Part shown: piece after piece, positions 16,789 to 25,244 of the stretch
How the letters are laid out: each line of letters begins with the position of its first letter
Position numbering within the stretch: position 1 is the first letter of the stretch
Source of the DNA: Spirosoma fluviale
Lineage (GTDB): Bacteria; Bacteroidota; Bacteroidia; Cytophagales; Spirosomataceae
Direction: 5' to 3'
DNA: 64,000 bases
Assembly (NCBI RefSeq): GCF_900230225.1
Contig: NZ_OCNH01000001.1
Location: 124,001 to 188,000 of the forward strand
Notes under the pieces: generated by a model
What the model saw: only the letters and a program-made list of their open reading frames with translations
The model's database searches: none
Told to the model about the DNA's origin: nothing
Translations under genes and position numbers: made by a program

Positions 16789-18966
16789 TCACTTTCCCGT
16801 ATCCGGTTTCGCTTTCTCGGCCAGTTCAATGTCCTTCATTACATCCGGGCGTAGCTTTTCCCAGTGGAAGCGGAGTTTATTGTTTTCTTCCCACGTATGT
16901 CCTTTCTGCTCCGTCAGGTGCACCAGCGGCATGTCGTTATACAGCGGCCGGGTGATGGCTATAACGGTGTCCCAATACCGGAGAGCTGCCTTCAGGTGCT
17001 GAATAGCCGCTTGTTTCTGGGCTTCCTGCCCCGTAGTCCGGTACGTTTGCAAGGCAACGGCCGCCTTTAGTTTCTCCGCCAGATGTAGTCCCAAATTAGC
17101 CCAAACCTGCACATCCGAAACTTCGTATTGTAACGATCGACTCGCCTTTACATTGATCGAACGCACGAGTTGCAGGGATTTTCGGCAATCGGTTTCCAGC
17201 ATACTGGCTAGAATAGGGGGGGTAATTTTGCCGGAACCGAATGAACCTCCAGCAGCCATCGTCTTTACATAATCAGTGACCGACACATAATTCGGGTCCA
17301 GCGTTGGTTGGGTAATCTGCTGATTGACCGAGATGTAGGAAACGTTCTTCTGGCTGTCGAAGGCCATCATCCCTTCGCTGTAGAGCGAAAAATCCCAGGT
17401 GAAATCAAAGGCCGATGCCAGCCGCAGGGGTGTGGCCGAAGCCAATGCGTAAGCCTCCAGCAAGGGAGCCGCCGGAGCACCGTAGCGACGGACAAATTCA
17501 GCTTTAAAAATGGCGTCGGGCGTGGTGGGGTTATACAGCAAACGGCCCCAGAGTTTGTAAAATAGCCATTGCCGCTCAAAGGCATATTTCCAGTCGACTG
17601 GTCCGCCGGGTTTCGTGAAATAGTCTTTAGCCGGAATATAGGTCTCCGACCCCAGAAAATAACCGCCTACATACGACTGGTTATTGGCGGCAATATGCGC
17701 CCGGACAAAATCGGGAACGCCCCACCGCAGGCAAAAGAAATCTTCGTTACGCACCGTCCAGGTAATTTTGTAGGCCGTCGGGTCTGGCTTGAAGTACGTG
17801 TCGTACAACTTACCGCCGTGTACTTTAACCAGGGTAGGGGTCGAGTGCGCGTGCGACCAGTTGTATTTCAAGTCGGCCCAGATTGGCCCTTCTATAAAGT
17901 CCAGCGCGCCTTCGCTTTCGATCGACTTCCGGGTTAGTTTCTCGGTTTCGATGCTGGTAACGCCCAGCGAGCCGGTTGTACTGGAAAACGGAATTCGGTG
18001 AATAAGCTTCGTTTTTCGTCCGGCCTGCCGCATCCCGTCAATGATGGTTGCCTTCATCCAGTCTTCGCGTTGCTGGGGGCTCATGCCACCCATGGCTTCG
18101 CCCAGTGTCAGGCCAAAGCCGGTGAGTTCGGGGTACTCCTGAAGCACCTGCGTCACGCATTCCCGCGTGTAGCGTTTCACGATTGCCGATGTGTCGCCGT
18201 CGATAAAGTGGAAATGCTCCAGGTTGTTCAGTTTGGGGTTAACGTTGTAGGCTTTCGAGAACTCCGGACTGGTAAAAATATTGAAGGGAACGAGATAGGT
18301 ATCAATGGCCCGCTCACTGGCCATCCGGAAAATCGCATGGAACAGAGATTGCCATTCGGCCAGTTGCTGGTCGTTGAAGGGCGTGGCTGCCGGGAAGTTT
18401 GTGGGTCTGATCATGTACGTATACGGATGCAGGTTCCACAGGCTCAACGCGTTGAACCGGTTGGCGACCATCATATCCAGAAACGCTTTCCAGTAAAGGG
18501 TATCGCGGCAGGTTTCGTAATGCAGATCGAGGGCGTCACTATGCCGGTACGTATCCCAGGGTAAATCGAACTTGATGGCCCGCAACGGCAAATGGGGCTT
18601 CTCGTTTTGAGATTTGATGGCTTGCAGCGAAGTGCCGTTTTGCAGTGCTTCTACCACCGAAAGACTACCATAAATAAGCCCCCGGGCATCGCCCCCGGTA
18701 ATGGTCAGTTGATTACCCTCTTTGGCGATCGAATACGCTTCACTTCCTAGTTGCTGATTATCAGGGGTCAGACGTATGGTTATGTCCGTCACACCTGCTT
18801 GGGTAACGATGGTATAATGCCGGGCAATAAGCGCTTTTGTCAGTTGCTCGGCCGCGTACCTGGTTTGGAGGGTAGGCTTTACCTGTTGGACAGCCACGCG
18901 CTGGGCGCTAAGACCGGACATCAGGCCGACGAATAGAACGAGGAGGATAAAGGGCTTTGTTCTCAT
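16789..18966 (-). CDS. Secreted glycoside hydrolase, alpha-glucuronidase-like (GH67/GH20-type N-terminal domain)
   Basis: A 725-residue protein with signal peptide (about 1-21, ending GLSAQ). Residues about 25-115 look like the alpha/beta N-terminal domain shared by GH20 and GH67 enzymes (YSIAKEGNQLTITGGDARGLIYGSL, written here in parts only: it includes ITGGDARGL). A TIM-barrel-like core follows with FNALSLWNLHPY, LTGFGLTLGEAMGG and FIEGPIWADL, the acidic residues of which are candidates for catalysis. A helical C-terminal part contains KLWGRLLYNP, similar to the GH67 GRLAWNP segment. The context (deacetylase gene 8 bases upstream, SusCD, xylanase) favours removal of uronic acid branches from xylan. 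Family assignment is tentative. Confidence 0.6.
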   Translation of the reverse strand: MRTKPFILLVLFVGLMSGLSAQRVAVQQVKPTLQTRYAAEQLTKALIARHYTIVTQAGVTDITIRLTPDNQQLGSEAYSIAKEGNQLTITGGDARGLIYGSLSVVEALQNGTSLQAIKSQNEKPHLPLRAIKFDLPWDTYRHSDALDLHYETCRDTLYWKAFLDMMVANRFNALSLWNLHPYTYMIRPTNFPAATPFNDQQLAEWQSLFHAIFRMASERAIDTYLVPFNIFTSPEFSKAYNVNPKLNNLEHFHFIDGDTSAIVKRYTRECVTQVLQEYPELTGFGLTLGEAMGGMSPQQREDWMKATIIDGMRQAGRKTKLIHRIPFSSTTGSLGVTSIETEKLTRKSIESEGALDFIEGPIWADLKYNWSHAHSTPTLVKVHGGKLYDTYFKPDPTAYKITWTVRNEDFFCLRWGVPDFVRAHIAANNQSYVGGYFLGSETYIPAKDYFTKPGGPVDWKYAFERQWLFYKLWGRLLYNPTTPDAIFKAEFVRRYGAPAAPLLEAYALASATPLRLASAFDFTWDFSLYSEGMMAFDSQKNVSYISVNQQITQPTLDPNYVSVTDYVKTMAAGGSFGSGKITPPILASMLETDCRKSLQLVRSINVKASRSLQYEVSDVQVWANLGLHLAEKLKAAVALQTYRTTGQEAQKQAAIQHLKAALRYWDTVIAITRPLYNDMPLVHLTEQKGHTWEENNKLRFHWEKLRPDVMKDIELAEKAKPDTGK

Positions 18967-18974
18967 TAGCGATT

Positions 18975-19772
18975 CTATTTCTGCTTCGATTGGTGAGCCT
19001 TTGCGTATTGAACCACCTCAATAAACGGTGCTACCCAAATATCGGATCGGTTCTGCTTTAGATAACGAACCAGCTTGTTGTGTTCCGGCAGCGCGACATT
19101 CAGAGAGTGGCCGCCACCTACGCCGTGAAATAGAAAAACCAGTACCGAATTACTTGCCTGTGCCTGCTTCACCAGCGCAATCAACTCCTCGCCCGATTGC
19201 CCATTGATGGCATACGAACCGATCTCGGCAAAGTTGAGGTCGGTAATTTTCTTCATTTCGCTTTTGGTGCCACGGGCGGCTACAAAATCATTTTCCGCTG
19301 TTTTGTAATAGTCAACGTCGCCAATTTTTGTGTCGCCACAAGGATAGGCAAACGTGCGGGCCGACTGTCCGTCGAGGGTTTTGAGAAGAACGTTGGTCAT
19401 TCTCATTTCGTCCGTCATCCGCTGAACAGTGTATTTGCTCATGTCCATTTCGGGCTTCACCCATTCGCGCCCTGGCGTATTACCAGTGCATGGGTGGAAT
19501 AACGTGTGGTTGGCCAACTCATGCCCGTTCACAGCGGCTGATTTCCAGCGGGTAATGTTGCTGACAAAACCGGGAAAGTAGCCTGATAAGTAGAATGTCC
19601 CCTTTAGTCCTGCCGAATCCAGAACCGGAATAACATTGTCCAGATGCACATCCAGAGCATCATCGTAGGTGAGAACAACCGCGCATTTTTTTCCATTCCA
19701 GACGGTAGCGTTCTGTGCAAATGTCAGGGTGCAGGTTAAGGTTAGTAGGCTGACTAAGATTGCTTTTTTCAT
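18975..19772 (-). CDS. Secreted polysaccharide deacetylase (CE4/NodB-like)
   Basis: A 265-residue protein with signal peptide (about 1-20, ending TFAQ). The NodB motifs are visible: TYDDALD with Asp37-Asp38, and HELANHTLFHP with His89 and His93 as metal ligands. Later segments (FAYPCGD, VFLFHGVG) fit the conserved barrel strands and the catalytic His. In a xylan locus it could remove acetyl groups from xylan (inference); deacetylation of another polymer is possible. The gene is 8 bases upstream of the alpha-glucuronidase-like gene, so they form an operon. Confidence 0.88.
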   Translation of the reverse strand: MKKAILVSLLTLTCTLTFAQNATVWNGKKCAVVLTYDDALDVHLDNVIPVLDSAGLKGTFYLSGYFPGFVSNITRWKSAAVNGHELANHTLFHPCTGNTPGREWVKPEMDMSKYTVQRMTDEMRMTNVLLKTLDGQSARTFAYPCGDTKIGDVDYYKTAENDFVAARGTKSEMKKITDLNFAEIGSYAINGQSGEELIALVKQAQASNSVLVFLFHGVGGGHSLNVALPEHNKLVRYLKQNRSDIWVAPFIEVVQYAKAHQSKQK

Positions 19773-19789
19773 AAGACTTAATTTTTTCT

Positions 19790-19809
19790 GACAGGATTTA
19801 CAGGATTTT
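19790..19809. repeat. Short direct repeat ACAGGATTT
   Basis: GACAGGATTTACAGGATTTT contains two copies of ACAGGATTT ten bases apart, just upstream of the deacetylase start. It may be a remnant of a dispersed repeat; no further copy is seen in the window. Confidence 0.4.
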
Positions 19810-19911
19810 TAGTTGTAAGTAATCCTAAATTCTGTCGGAAATTAGCTATTCGTTTGCTTATAATAACTAGTTGTTGGGTGAGTTGAAATCATAACCAGTA
19901 CCCTCTATTAC

Positions 19912-19945
19912 AACAATGACACCGGAAGACTCCGGTGTCATTGTT
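19912..19945. terminator. Hairpin downstream of susD
   Basis: Perfect 15-bp arms (19912-19926 and 19931-19945) with loop AGAC, 25 bases after the susD stop on the minus strand. No T-tract. It may end or stabilise the susCD transcript before the deacetylase gene. Confidence 0.6.
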
Positions 19946-19969
19946 CATGAATTAGCTAATCTGATTCGA

Positions 19970-21511
19970 TTAATAACCAGGATTTTGGCCTTTCAGACCA
20001 ACGTTGGGGTTATTGTCGATTTCCTGCTGTGGAATAGGCAGCAGTTCGTGCTTGCCTTTCTGGAAATAAGCAAATGGCTCAGTCTTTAACTTGCCCTGCT
20101 TGCGCCAGCGCAGAATGTCCCGGTTGCGAATCTCTTCGCCATTCAGTTCAATTCGGCGCTCGTGTATAATAGCCGCTAAGATCTGATCTTTGGTCGAAAC
20201 GGGGTAGTTGGCCGTTGGGTAAGCGGGCATGGCTACACTGGGCCGTGCTCGAACCATGTTCAGGTAGCTGATCGCACTCGCTGTATTGCCTGCCTCGTTT
20301 TCGCACTCGGCCATGGCCAGCAGCGTTTCAGCGTAGCGCATGATACGCTGGTTGATACCGCCTGTTGTCGAAACCCCATTTTTGTACATCAGGGTAAACT
20401 TCCGCCAGCTGATTTTTACCTCTTTACCGTCGACAATCGATCCAAAGCCATTTTGTTGACCATCGGTCAGCACGCTCTGGTCATTGTTGTATTTGTCGCC
20501 CGTAGTGTATACCGATTTCGCGTAACGAGGGTCGGTTTTAGCATCGCCTTTACTCGTCTTTTCGAACTCGGCCAGCAGGCTGTTGGATGGAATAATGTTG
20601 CGCCAGCCAATACCCGAATACTCTTGAGTACGAACGGTTTCTTCGCCAGCCGAAGCACCATCGGCATCGCCATTCCAGTTAAAGGAGCCACCCGATGGCA
20701 GGAAGTTGATTTCCCAGATCGACTCCTTATTGAATTCCGTTTCTTCAATGAAATTATCGGAATATTCATCAACCAATCGGTAAGTTCCTGAACTGATTAT
20801 CTTCTGAAGTTCAGTTTTGGCGTTGGCATAATCGCCCTGTTGCATATAGACCCGTGCCAGCAACATCTGGGCTGCTCCTTTCGTTGCCCGGCCCTGGTTG
20901 GCAGCATCGTAGGTTGCCGGAAGGGCTTCCTGAGCCGCTTTCAGATCAGCAATGACAAATGCGTACACATCCGCTTCCGACGAACGGGGCGCCGAAGCTG
21001 CCAGCGAGGTAACATAGTTTTTGTACAAGGGTACACCACCCCACAAGCTCACCAGCTCGAAATAAGACCAGGCACGCAGAAACTTCGATTCGGCAACGGC
21101 CTGATTGGCGACACTGGGCGTTAGGGTAGCGGTCGAAGCGGCTGCTTTGTCAATAACAACATTGGCCCGGTGGATAACCCGATAAGCACCGGTCCAAACG
21201 GAACTTACCAGCGAGTTACCCGTATCGTGGACACCGTTGAGTAACTGGTTACGAGGTGTTTCGAGTTGACCACCGCCAGCCGATACATCGTCAGAACGCA
21301 GGTCCTGAGTAAAAAACCACTCCCGCGCTACCAGATTGGTCGACTGAAGGGCTCCATAGACGCCATTGACAGAGCTTCGTATCTGAACATCCGTTCTGAA
21401 GTAACTATCCGTGGTCACGGCATTCGGGTTAAGCTGATCCAATCGCTTATCATCACACCCGATAGCGACACCAATGACCAGTGCGCCAATTATGAAATAC
21501 TGTTTTTTCAT
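19970..21511 (-). CDS. SusD/RagB-family glycan-binding lipoprotein
   Basis: A 513-residue outer-membrane lipoprotein. The signal peptide ends in the lipobox IGC (Cys19), followed by DDKRLDQLNPNAVTTDSYFR, the usual start of SusD proteins. Helical TPR-like segments include AVAESKFLRAWSYFELV and RGRATKGAAQMLLARVYMQQ-type repeats; the C-terminus has IIHERRIELNGEEIRNRDILRW, a typical SusD signature. It binds oligosaccharides on the cell surface and lids the SusC barrel. It lies 35 bases downstream of susC and is probably cotranscribed with it; the surrounding enzymes suggest xylo-oligosaccharides as ligand (inference). Confidence 0.95.
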   Translation of the reverse strand: MKKQYFIIGALVIGVAIGCDDKRLDQLNPNAVTTDSYFRTDVQIRSSVNGVYGALQSTNLVAREWFFTQDLRSDDVSAGGGQLETPRNQLLNGVHDTGNSLVSSVWTGAYRVIHRANVVIDKAAASTATLTPSVANQAVAESKFLRAWSYFELVSLWGGVPLYKNYVTSLAASAPRSSEADVYAFVIADLKAAQEALPATYDAANQGRATKGAAQMLLARVYMQQGDYANAKTELQKIISSGTYRLVDEYSDNFIEETEFNKESIWEINFLPSGGSFNWNGDADGASAGEETVRTQEYSGIGWRNIIPSNSLLAEFEKTSKGDAKTDPRYAKSVYTTGDKYNNDQSVLTDGQQNGFGSIVDGKEVKISWRKFTLMYKNGVSTTGGINQRIMRYAETLLAMAECENEAGNTASAISYLNMVRARPSVAMPAYPTANYPVSTKDQILAAIIHERRIELNGEEIRNRDILRWRKQGKLKTEPFAYFQKGKHELLPIPQQEIDNNPNVGLKGQNPGY

Positions 21512-21546
21512 GGTAAGAATAAGATTTTTAGCTTGTGAAAAACTAA

Positions 21547-24500
21547 TTAGAACGTAAGCTGAAGGCCAGCCATTAACGTACGCGACTGCGGATAAATAGC
21601 GTAGTCGATACCATTTCGCAGCAGTGTACCATTGCGGGAACCCACTTCCGGATCGTAACCGGTGTATTTGGTGAATGTCAACAGGTTCTGCGTCGATATG
21701 TACACCCGAACTTTGCTAACCGTACCCTTCGTGAGGCTGCTGAGGGTTGTACCCGGAATTGAATACCCGATGGTCAGGTTTTTGAGCCGCAGGTAAGAGC
21801 CATCTTCAATGAAGCGGTCTGAGGTACGGCTGTTGTTGTTGGGGTCACCACTAACGGCACGCGGAATATTGGTACTGGTGTTGGTTGGTGTCCAGGCGTT
21901 CAGCACGTCTGTACCCGCATTGAACAGGCGCAGCATACCCTGTGTAACGACTTTCGTACCGTTATAAATCTTGTTGCCCTGAACGCCCTGTATGTACAGC
22001 GTAAAGTCGAAGTTCTTATACGTACCGCTGAAATTGGCACCGTAGTTGAATTTCGGCAGGTAGCTGCCCAGATAGGTTCGGTCGTTGGCGTCAATTTTAC
22101 CATCGCCGTTAAGGTCTTTAAAGCGGATATCGCCGGGAGCGGCTTTATCCTGATAAAGCGTCTTGTCGTTGGCATCGATGGCGTTGGCAGCATTGATCTC
22201 CGATTGATTCTGGAAAATACCATCTACCTGCCAGCCATAGAACGACTGGATGGGCTGCCCAACTTCGGTCTTGGTAATGTCAAATCCGCCGTAGTCCGCA
22301 TTCTGTCCGGCATAGATCGAAGCCGTTGGGGTAGCTAGGCTCAGTACCCGGTTGCGGGTGATGCCGATGTTGGCCGATACATTCCCCCGGAAATCACCTT
22401 TTGCAATGTTGTAACCTGCCTGGAATTCATAGCCCCAGTTTTTCATACTGCCGATATTGGCAACGGGAGCATTGGAATAACCAATCGAGTTTGGAATGGG
22501 GACTCCCAGAATCAGCCCGTCGGTAAACCGGTTGTAAACTTCGCCCGTGAAGGTGAGCTTGTTATTGAACAGACCCACATCAACACCTACGTTAACCATG
22601 TCGGTCGTTTCCCACTTCAGTTCGGTATTGCCCAGGGCGTTGAAATAAGAACCTAAGCTGTTGGCGCTGCCAAAGGGATAGGCCGTAGCATCGGCTTGTA
22701 CCAGCGACTGCCAGGCGTAGTTGTTAATGCCATTGAAGCCCGTTCGGCCGTAGCTGGCGCGAAGCTTCAGTTCCGACAGGTTGGAGAGGCCTTTCATGAA
22801 GTTCTCCTGGTTGATGCGCCAGCCTACCGAAGCCGATGGGAAGTTACCCCATTTGTTGCCCGGTGCAAACAGCGAGGAGCCATCCCGACGAATCGAAGCA
22901 CTTAACAGGTATTTGCCATCATAATCGTAGTTGATACGGCCTACGTACGAAATCAGGTTGATTTCACTGCGCGTACTCGTAATCGCCGGGTTACTAACGC
23001 CCTGAATAACATCGAGGTCGTTATTGGGTCGGTTACCCGAGCCATTCATGCCGGTGCCCAGCACTTTTTGGGTTTCGGCAACGGCCAGCGCACTCAGGTT
23101 ATGTTTGCCGAACGTTTTATCAAACGACAACTGGTTGGTGATTACCTGAGAAATGTTTGTGTTGCGTGACTGCGAAACCGTAGCCGAAGCCCGCTGACCA
23201 TACCCATCGTTATAAATAGGGTTGAAGGTACTGCCGTTGTTAAAGCCTAAATCAACACCATAGTTGAAACGGTATTTCAGGTAGCTGGTCAATTTAATGT
23301 CGGCATAAACGGTAGCAAACGCTTTCAGGAATTTATTCCGGCTCATGTCCATCGTCAGGGCACGGAGCGGGTTTTCCGGGTCAGAACCGTCTAACGCCGT
23401 AGGAGCACTAAAGCCACCTACTTTGGTTGGATCCGAAGTAGGCCAGTAAGGCATCATCCGAATGGCATGCATCAGCTGCGAACGATCTGCCGATGGCTCG
23501 GAACGCTGATTGCTATACGCGGCCGTCAGGGTTTGGCCAATGGTTAAAAACTTATACACCTGGTGGTCGGAGTTGAGCCGTAAGGAGCCCCGCTCAAAAT
23601 CGGTGCCCCGCATGATACCATCCTGCTTGAAATAGCTGCCCGATGCAAAAAAGCGGGATGCACTATTTCCGCCTGACAGTGAAATCTGGTGCTGAGCAAT
23701 CGGCGCATTGCGGAAAAGCTCGTTCTGCCAGTTGGTTTGGGTCTGGGCAAACGTTTGTGAAGCACCGGCATAAATAGGCTGGTTCAGGTCACTCAACCGA
23801 CCTGGAACAGGAATACCGGCATTGGACGTGAGGGCTCTGGCGTATTGTACATACTGATCGCGATCGAGCACATCCACTTTGCGCCAGGCACTTTGGGTAC
23901 CCACATACGAATCCAGAGTAATGCGTATTTTGCTGTCCCGCCCGCCTTTCTTGGTGGTAATCAGAATAACGCCGTTTGATGCTCTCGACCCGTAGATAGC
24001 GGCTGAGCTGGCATCTTTCAAGACTTCCAGCGATTCGATATCATTGGTATTGAAGCTGTTGAGGTCGCCCGTTGGTACACCGTCGATCACATATAGTGGA
24101 CCGGATGCGTAGTTGATCGAGCCAATACCCCGGATCTGTACGATGGGAGACGCGCCCGGGCCGCCATTATTGACAACAGATACCCCCGGCACCCGGCCCT
24201 GTAAGGCAGCGGCTACGTTTGGTACGGGTAATGCCGTAAGCTCTTTGGGGGTTACTGTCGAAACGGCACCTGTTAGAGAAGAACGCTTTTGAGTACCATA
24301 ACCAACCACAACGACCTCTTCCAGCGCACCGGCATCGGCCTCCAGCGATACGTTGATGATCGACCGGTTATTGACCGTTATTTCCTGCTTTTTGTAGCCG
24401 ATGTAGCTGAAAACCAGAACCGAATTTCCGTTAGGGACGTCAATTCGGTAGGCGCCCCGTGCATCACTGGCTGTGCCGCGTGTTGTCCCTCTAATTTGAA

Positions 24501-24678
24501 CGTTAACCCCAACCAGTGGGCTTCCTTTCTCGTCAAGAATGGCACCCGAAACCGGCTGGTCGGCCAGGGCGCTATGCGTAAAGGCTATTGTTGTAAAGGC
24601 CGCAATGAGTACAAATTGGTAGAACCCATGGCGTAAAAAAGTACGTAGCAAGCTACGCAACTGTAGTTGTTTTGACAT
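21547..24678 (-). CDS. SusC/RagA-family TonB-dependent outer-membrane receptor
   Basis: The ATG at 24678 (MSKQLQLRSLLRTFLRHG) gives 1043 residues; the longer frame begins with TTG at 24711 inside the T-run of a leader hairpin. After the signal peptide comes a carboxypeptidase-like regulatory domain (VSGAILDEKGSPLVGVNVQI to about residue 110), then the TonB box region and plug with VVVGYGTQKRSSLTGAVS, LYVIDGVPTG and ASSAAIYGSRASNGVILITT, and the 22-strand barrel ending in TLMAGLQLTF. It imports oligosaccharides with its SusD partner. A LacI-type operator lies 407 bases upstream, and the leader contains two opposing terminator-like hairpins. Confidence 0.96.
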   Translation of the reverse strand: MSKQLQLRSLLRTFLRHGFYQFVLIAAFTTIAFTHSALADQPVSGAILDEKGSPLVGVNVQIRGTTRGTASDARGAYRIDVPNGNSVLVFSYIGYKKQEITVNNRSIINVSLEADAGALEEVVVVGYGTQKRSSLTGAVSTVTPKELTALPVPNVAAALQGRVPGVSVVNNGGPGASPIVQIRGIGSINYASGPLYVIDGVPTGDLNSFNTNDIESLEVLKDASSAAIYGSRASNGVILITTKKGGRDSKIRITLDSYVGTQSAWRKVDVLDRDQYVQYARALTSNAGIPVPGRLSDLNQPIYAGASQTFAQTQTNWQNELFRNAPIAQHQISLSGGNSASRFFASGSYFKQDGIMRGTDFERGSLRLNSDHQVYKFLTIGQTLTAAYSNQRSEPSADRSQLMHAIRMMPYWPTSDPTKVGGFSAPTALDGSDPENPLRALTMDMSRNKFLKAFATVYADIKLTSYLKYRFNYGVDLGFNNGSTFNPIYNDGYGQRASATVSQSRNTNISQVITNQLSFDKTFGKHNLSALAVAETQKVLGTGMNGSGNRPNNDLDVIQGVSNPAITSTRSEINLISYVGRINYDYDGKYLLSASIRRDGSSLFAPGNKWGNFPSASVGWRINQENFMKGLSNLSELKLRASYGRTGFNGINNYAWQSLVQADATAYPFGSANSLGSYFNALGNTELKWETTDMVNVGVDVGLFNNKLTFTGEVYNRFTDGLILGVPIPNSIGYSNAPVANIGSMKNWGYEFQAGYNIAKGDFRGNVSANIGITRNRVLSLATPTASIYAGQNADYGGFDITKTEVGQPIQSFYGWQVDGIFQNQSEINAANAIDANDKTLYQDKAAPGDIRFKDLNGDGKIDANDRTYLGSYLPKFNYGANFSGTYKNFDFTLYIQGVQGNKIYNGTKVVTQGMLRLFNAGTDVLNAWTPTNTSTNIPRAVSGDPNNNSRTSDRFIEDGSYLRLKNLTIGYSIPGTTLSSLTKGTVSKVRVYISTQNLLTFTKYTGYDPEVGSRNGTLLRNGIDYAIYPQSRTLMAGLQLTF

Positions 24679-24708
24679 AATTTTGACTGTTTGTCGGTTT
24701 AAAAACGG

Positions 24709-24750
24709 CAAAAAAATCCCTGCATCCGACTTCGGATGGTTTTCGCAGGA
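24709..24750 (-). promoter_or_regulatory. Terminator-like hairpin in the susC leader (attenuator candidate)
   Basis: Read on the minus strand, an outer stem CCTGC/GCAGG (24745-24749 with 24719-24723) encloses an inner stem CATCCG/CGGATG and is followed by a run of seven T (24716-24710). It ends 32 bases before the susC ATG, so transcription could stop before the coding region. This is inference from structure. Confidence 0.55.
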
Positions 24751-24770
24751 GAAACGGGGATGTGTTCGTA

Positions 24771-24804
24771 AGTCAGTGATGTTGGCCCATCACTGACTTT
24801 TTTT
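24771..24804 (+). terminator. Plus-strand intrinsic terminator inside the susC leader
   Basis: Perfect 11-bp stem (24771-24781 with 24788-24798), loop TTGGCC, followed on the plus strand by T7. No plus-strand protein gene lies upstream, so if it is used it would end an RNA antisense to the start of susC. On the minus strand it is preceded, not followed, by the homopolymer. Confidence 0.6.
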
Positions 24805-25084
24805 ATGTAGATACGTTTTTTGGCATAGGCTCGGTGTGATAACAGGAGGTGGAAAAAAGGTTGGTTTATGTGTTGATTGAAAAATGATAAGGTGGGCTAC
24901 AGTCCCATTTTTTGCAAATACAGCTTGTATAACTTTATCAATTTAACCCTTTTGCAAATTTGCTAAGGTCAAAAAGTGGTGACTGTCTGGTTATGAAAGT
25001 TGAGTAATGAAATGCCTGAAATGTCTCCTAGATTGGTACTATTAATACTTATCTTAATACAAATATCAGAATATCTTTTAGATT

Positions 25085-25098
25085 TGCAATCGGTTGCA
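25085..25098. promoter_or_regulatory. LacI-type operator upstream of susC
   Basis: TGCAATCGGTTGCA, a near-perfect palindrome matching the sites at 14121 and 14376. It lies 407 bases before the susC start. A GATATTTG stretch on the minus strand (about 25057-25064) could be the -7 box; if so, the leader is several hundred bases long. The 566-bp gap 24679-25244 otherwise holds only the two hairpins. Confidence 0.72.
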
Positions 25099-25244
25099 TA
25101 ATTTTTATATAAATTATACAGATAGATGTAAAACTTAAAATCCGGGGGTAATCATCAATTTATTAAGCGCTGTGTGTGCCGATAAAACACGCACGCATCG
25201 TTTCGCTCGATTATACGCCCCGGATTATCTTGTTAGGCTATTGG

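Noticed and set aside
17998..18564. 188-residue open frame on + inside the alpha-glucuronidase-like gene
   Set aside because: Antisense shadow; no signal, domain or own upstream signals.
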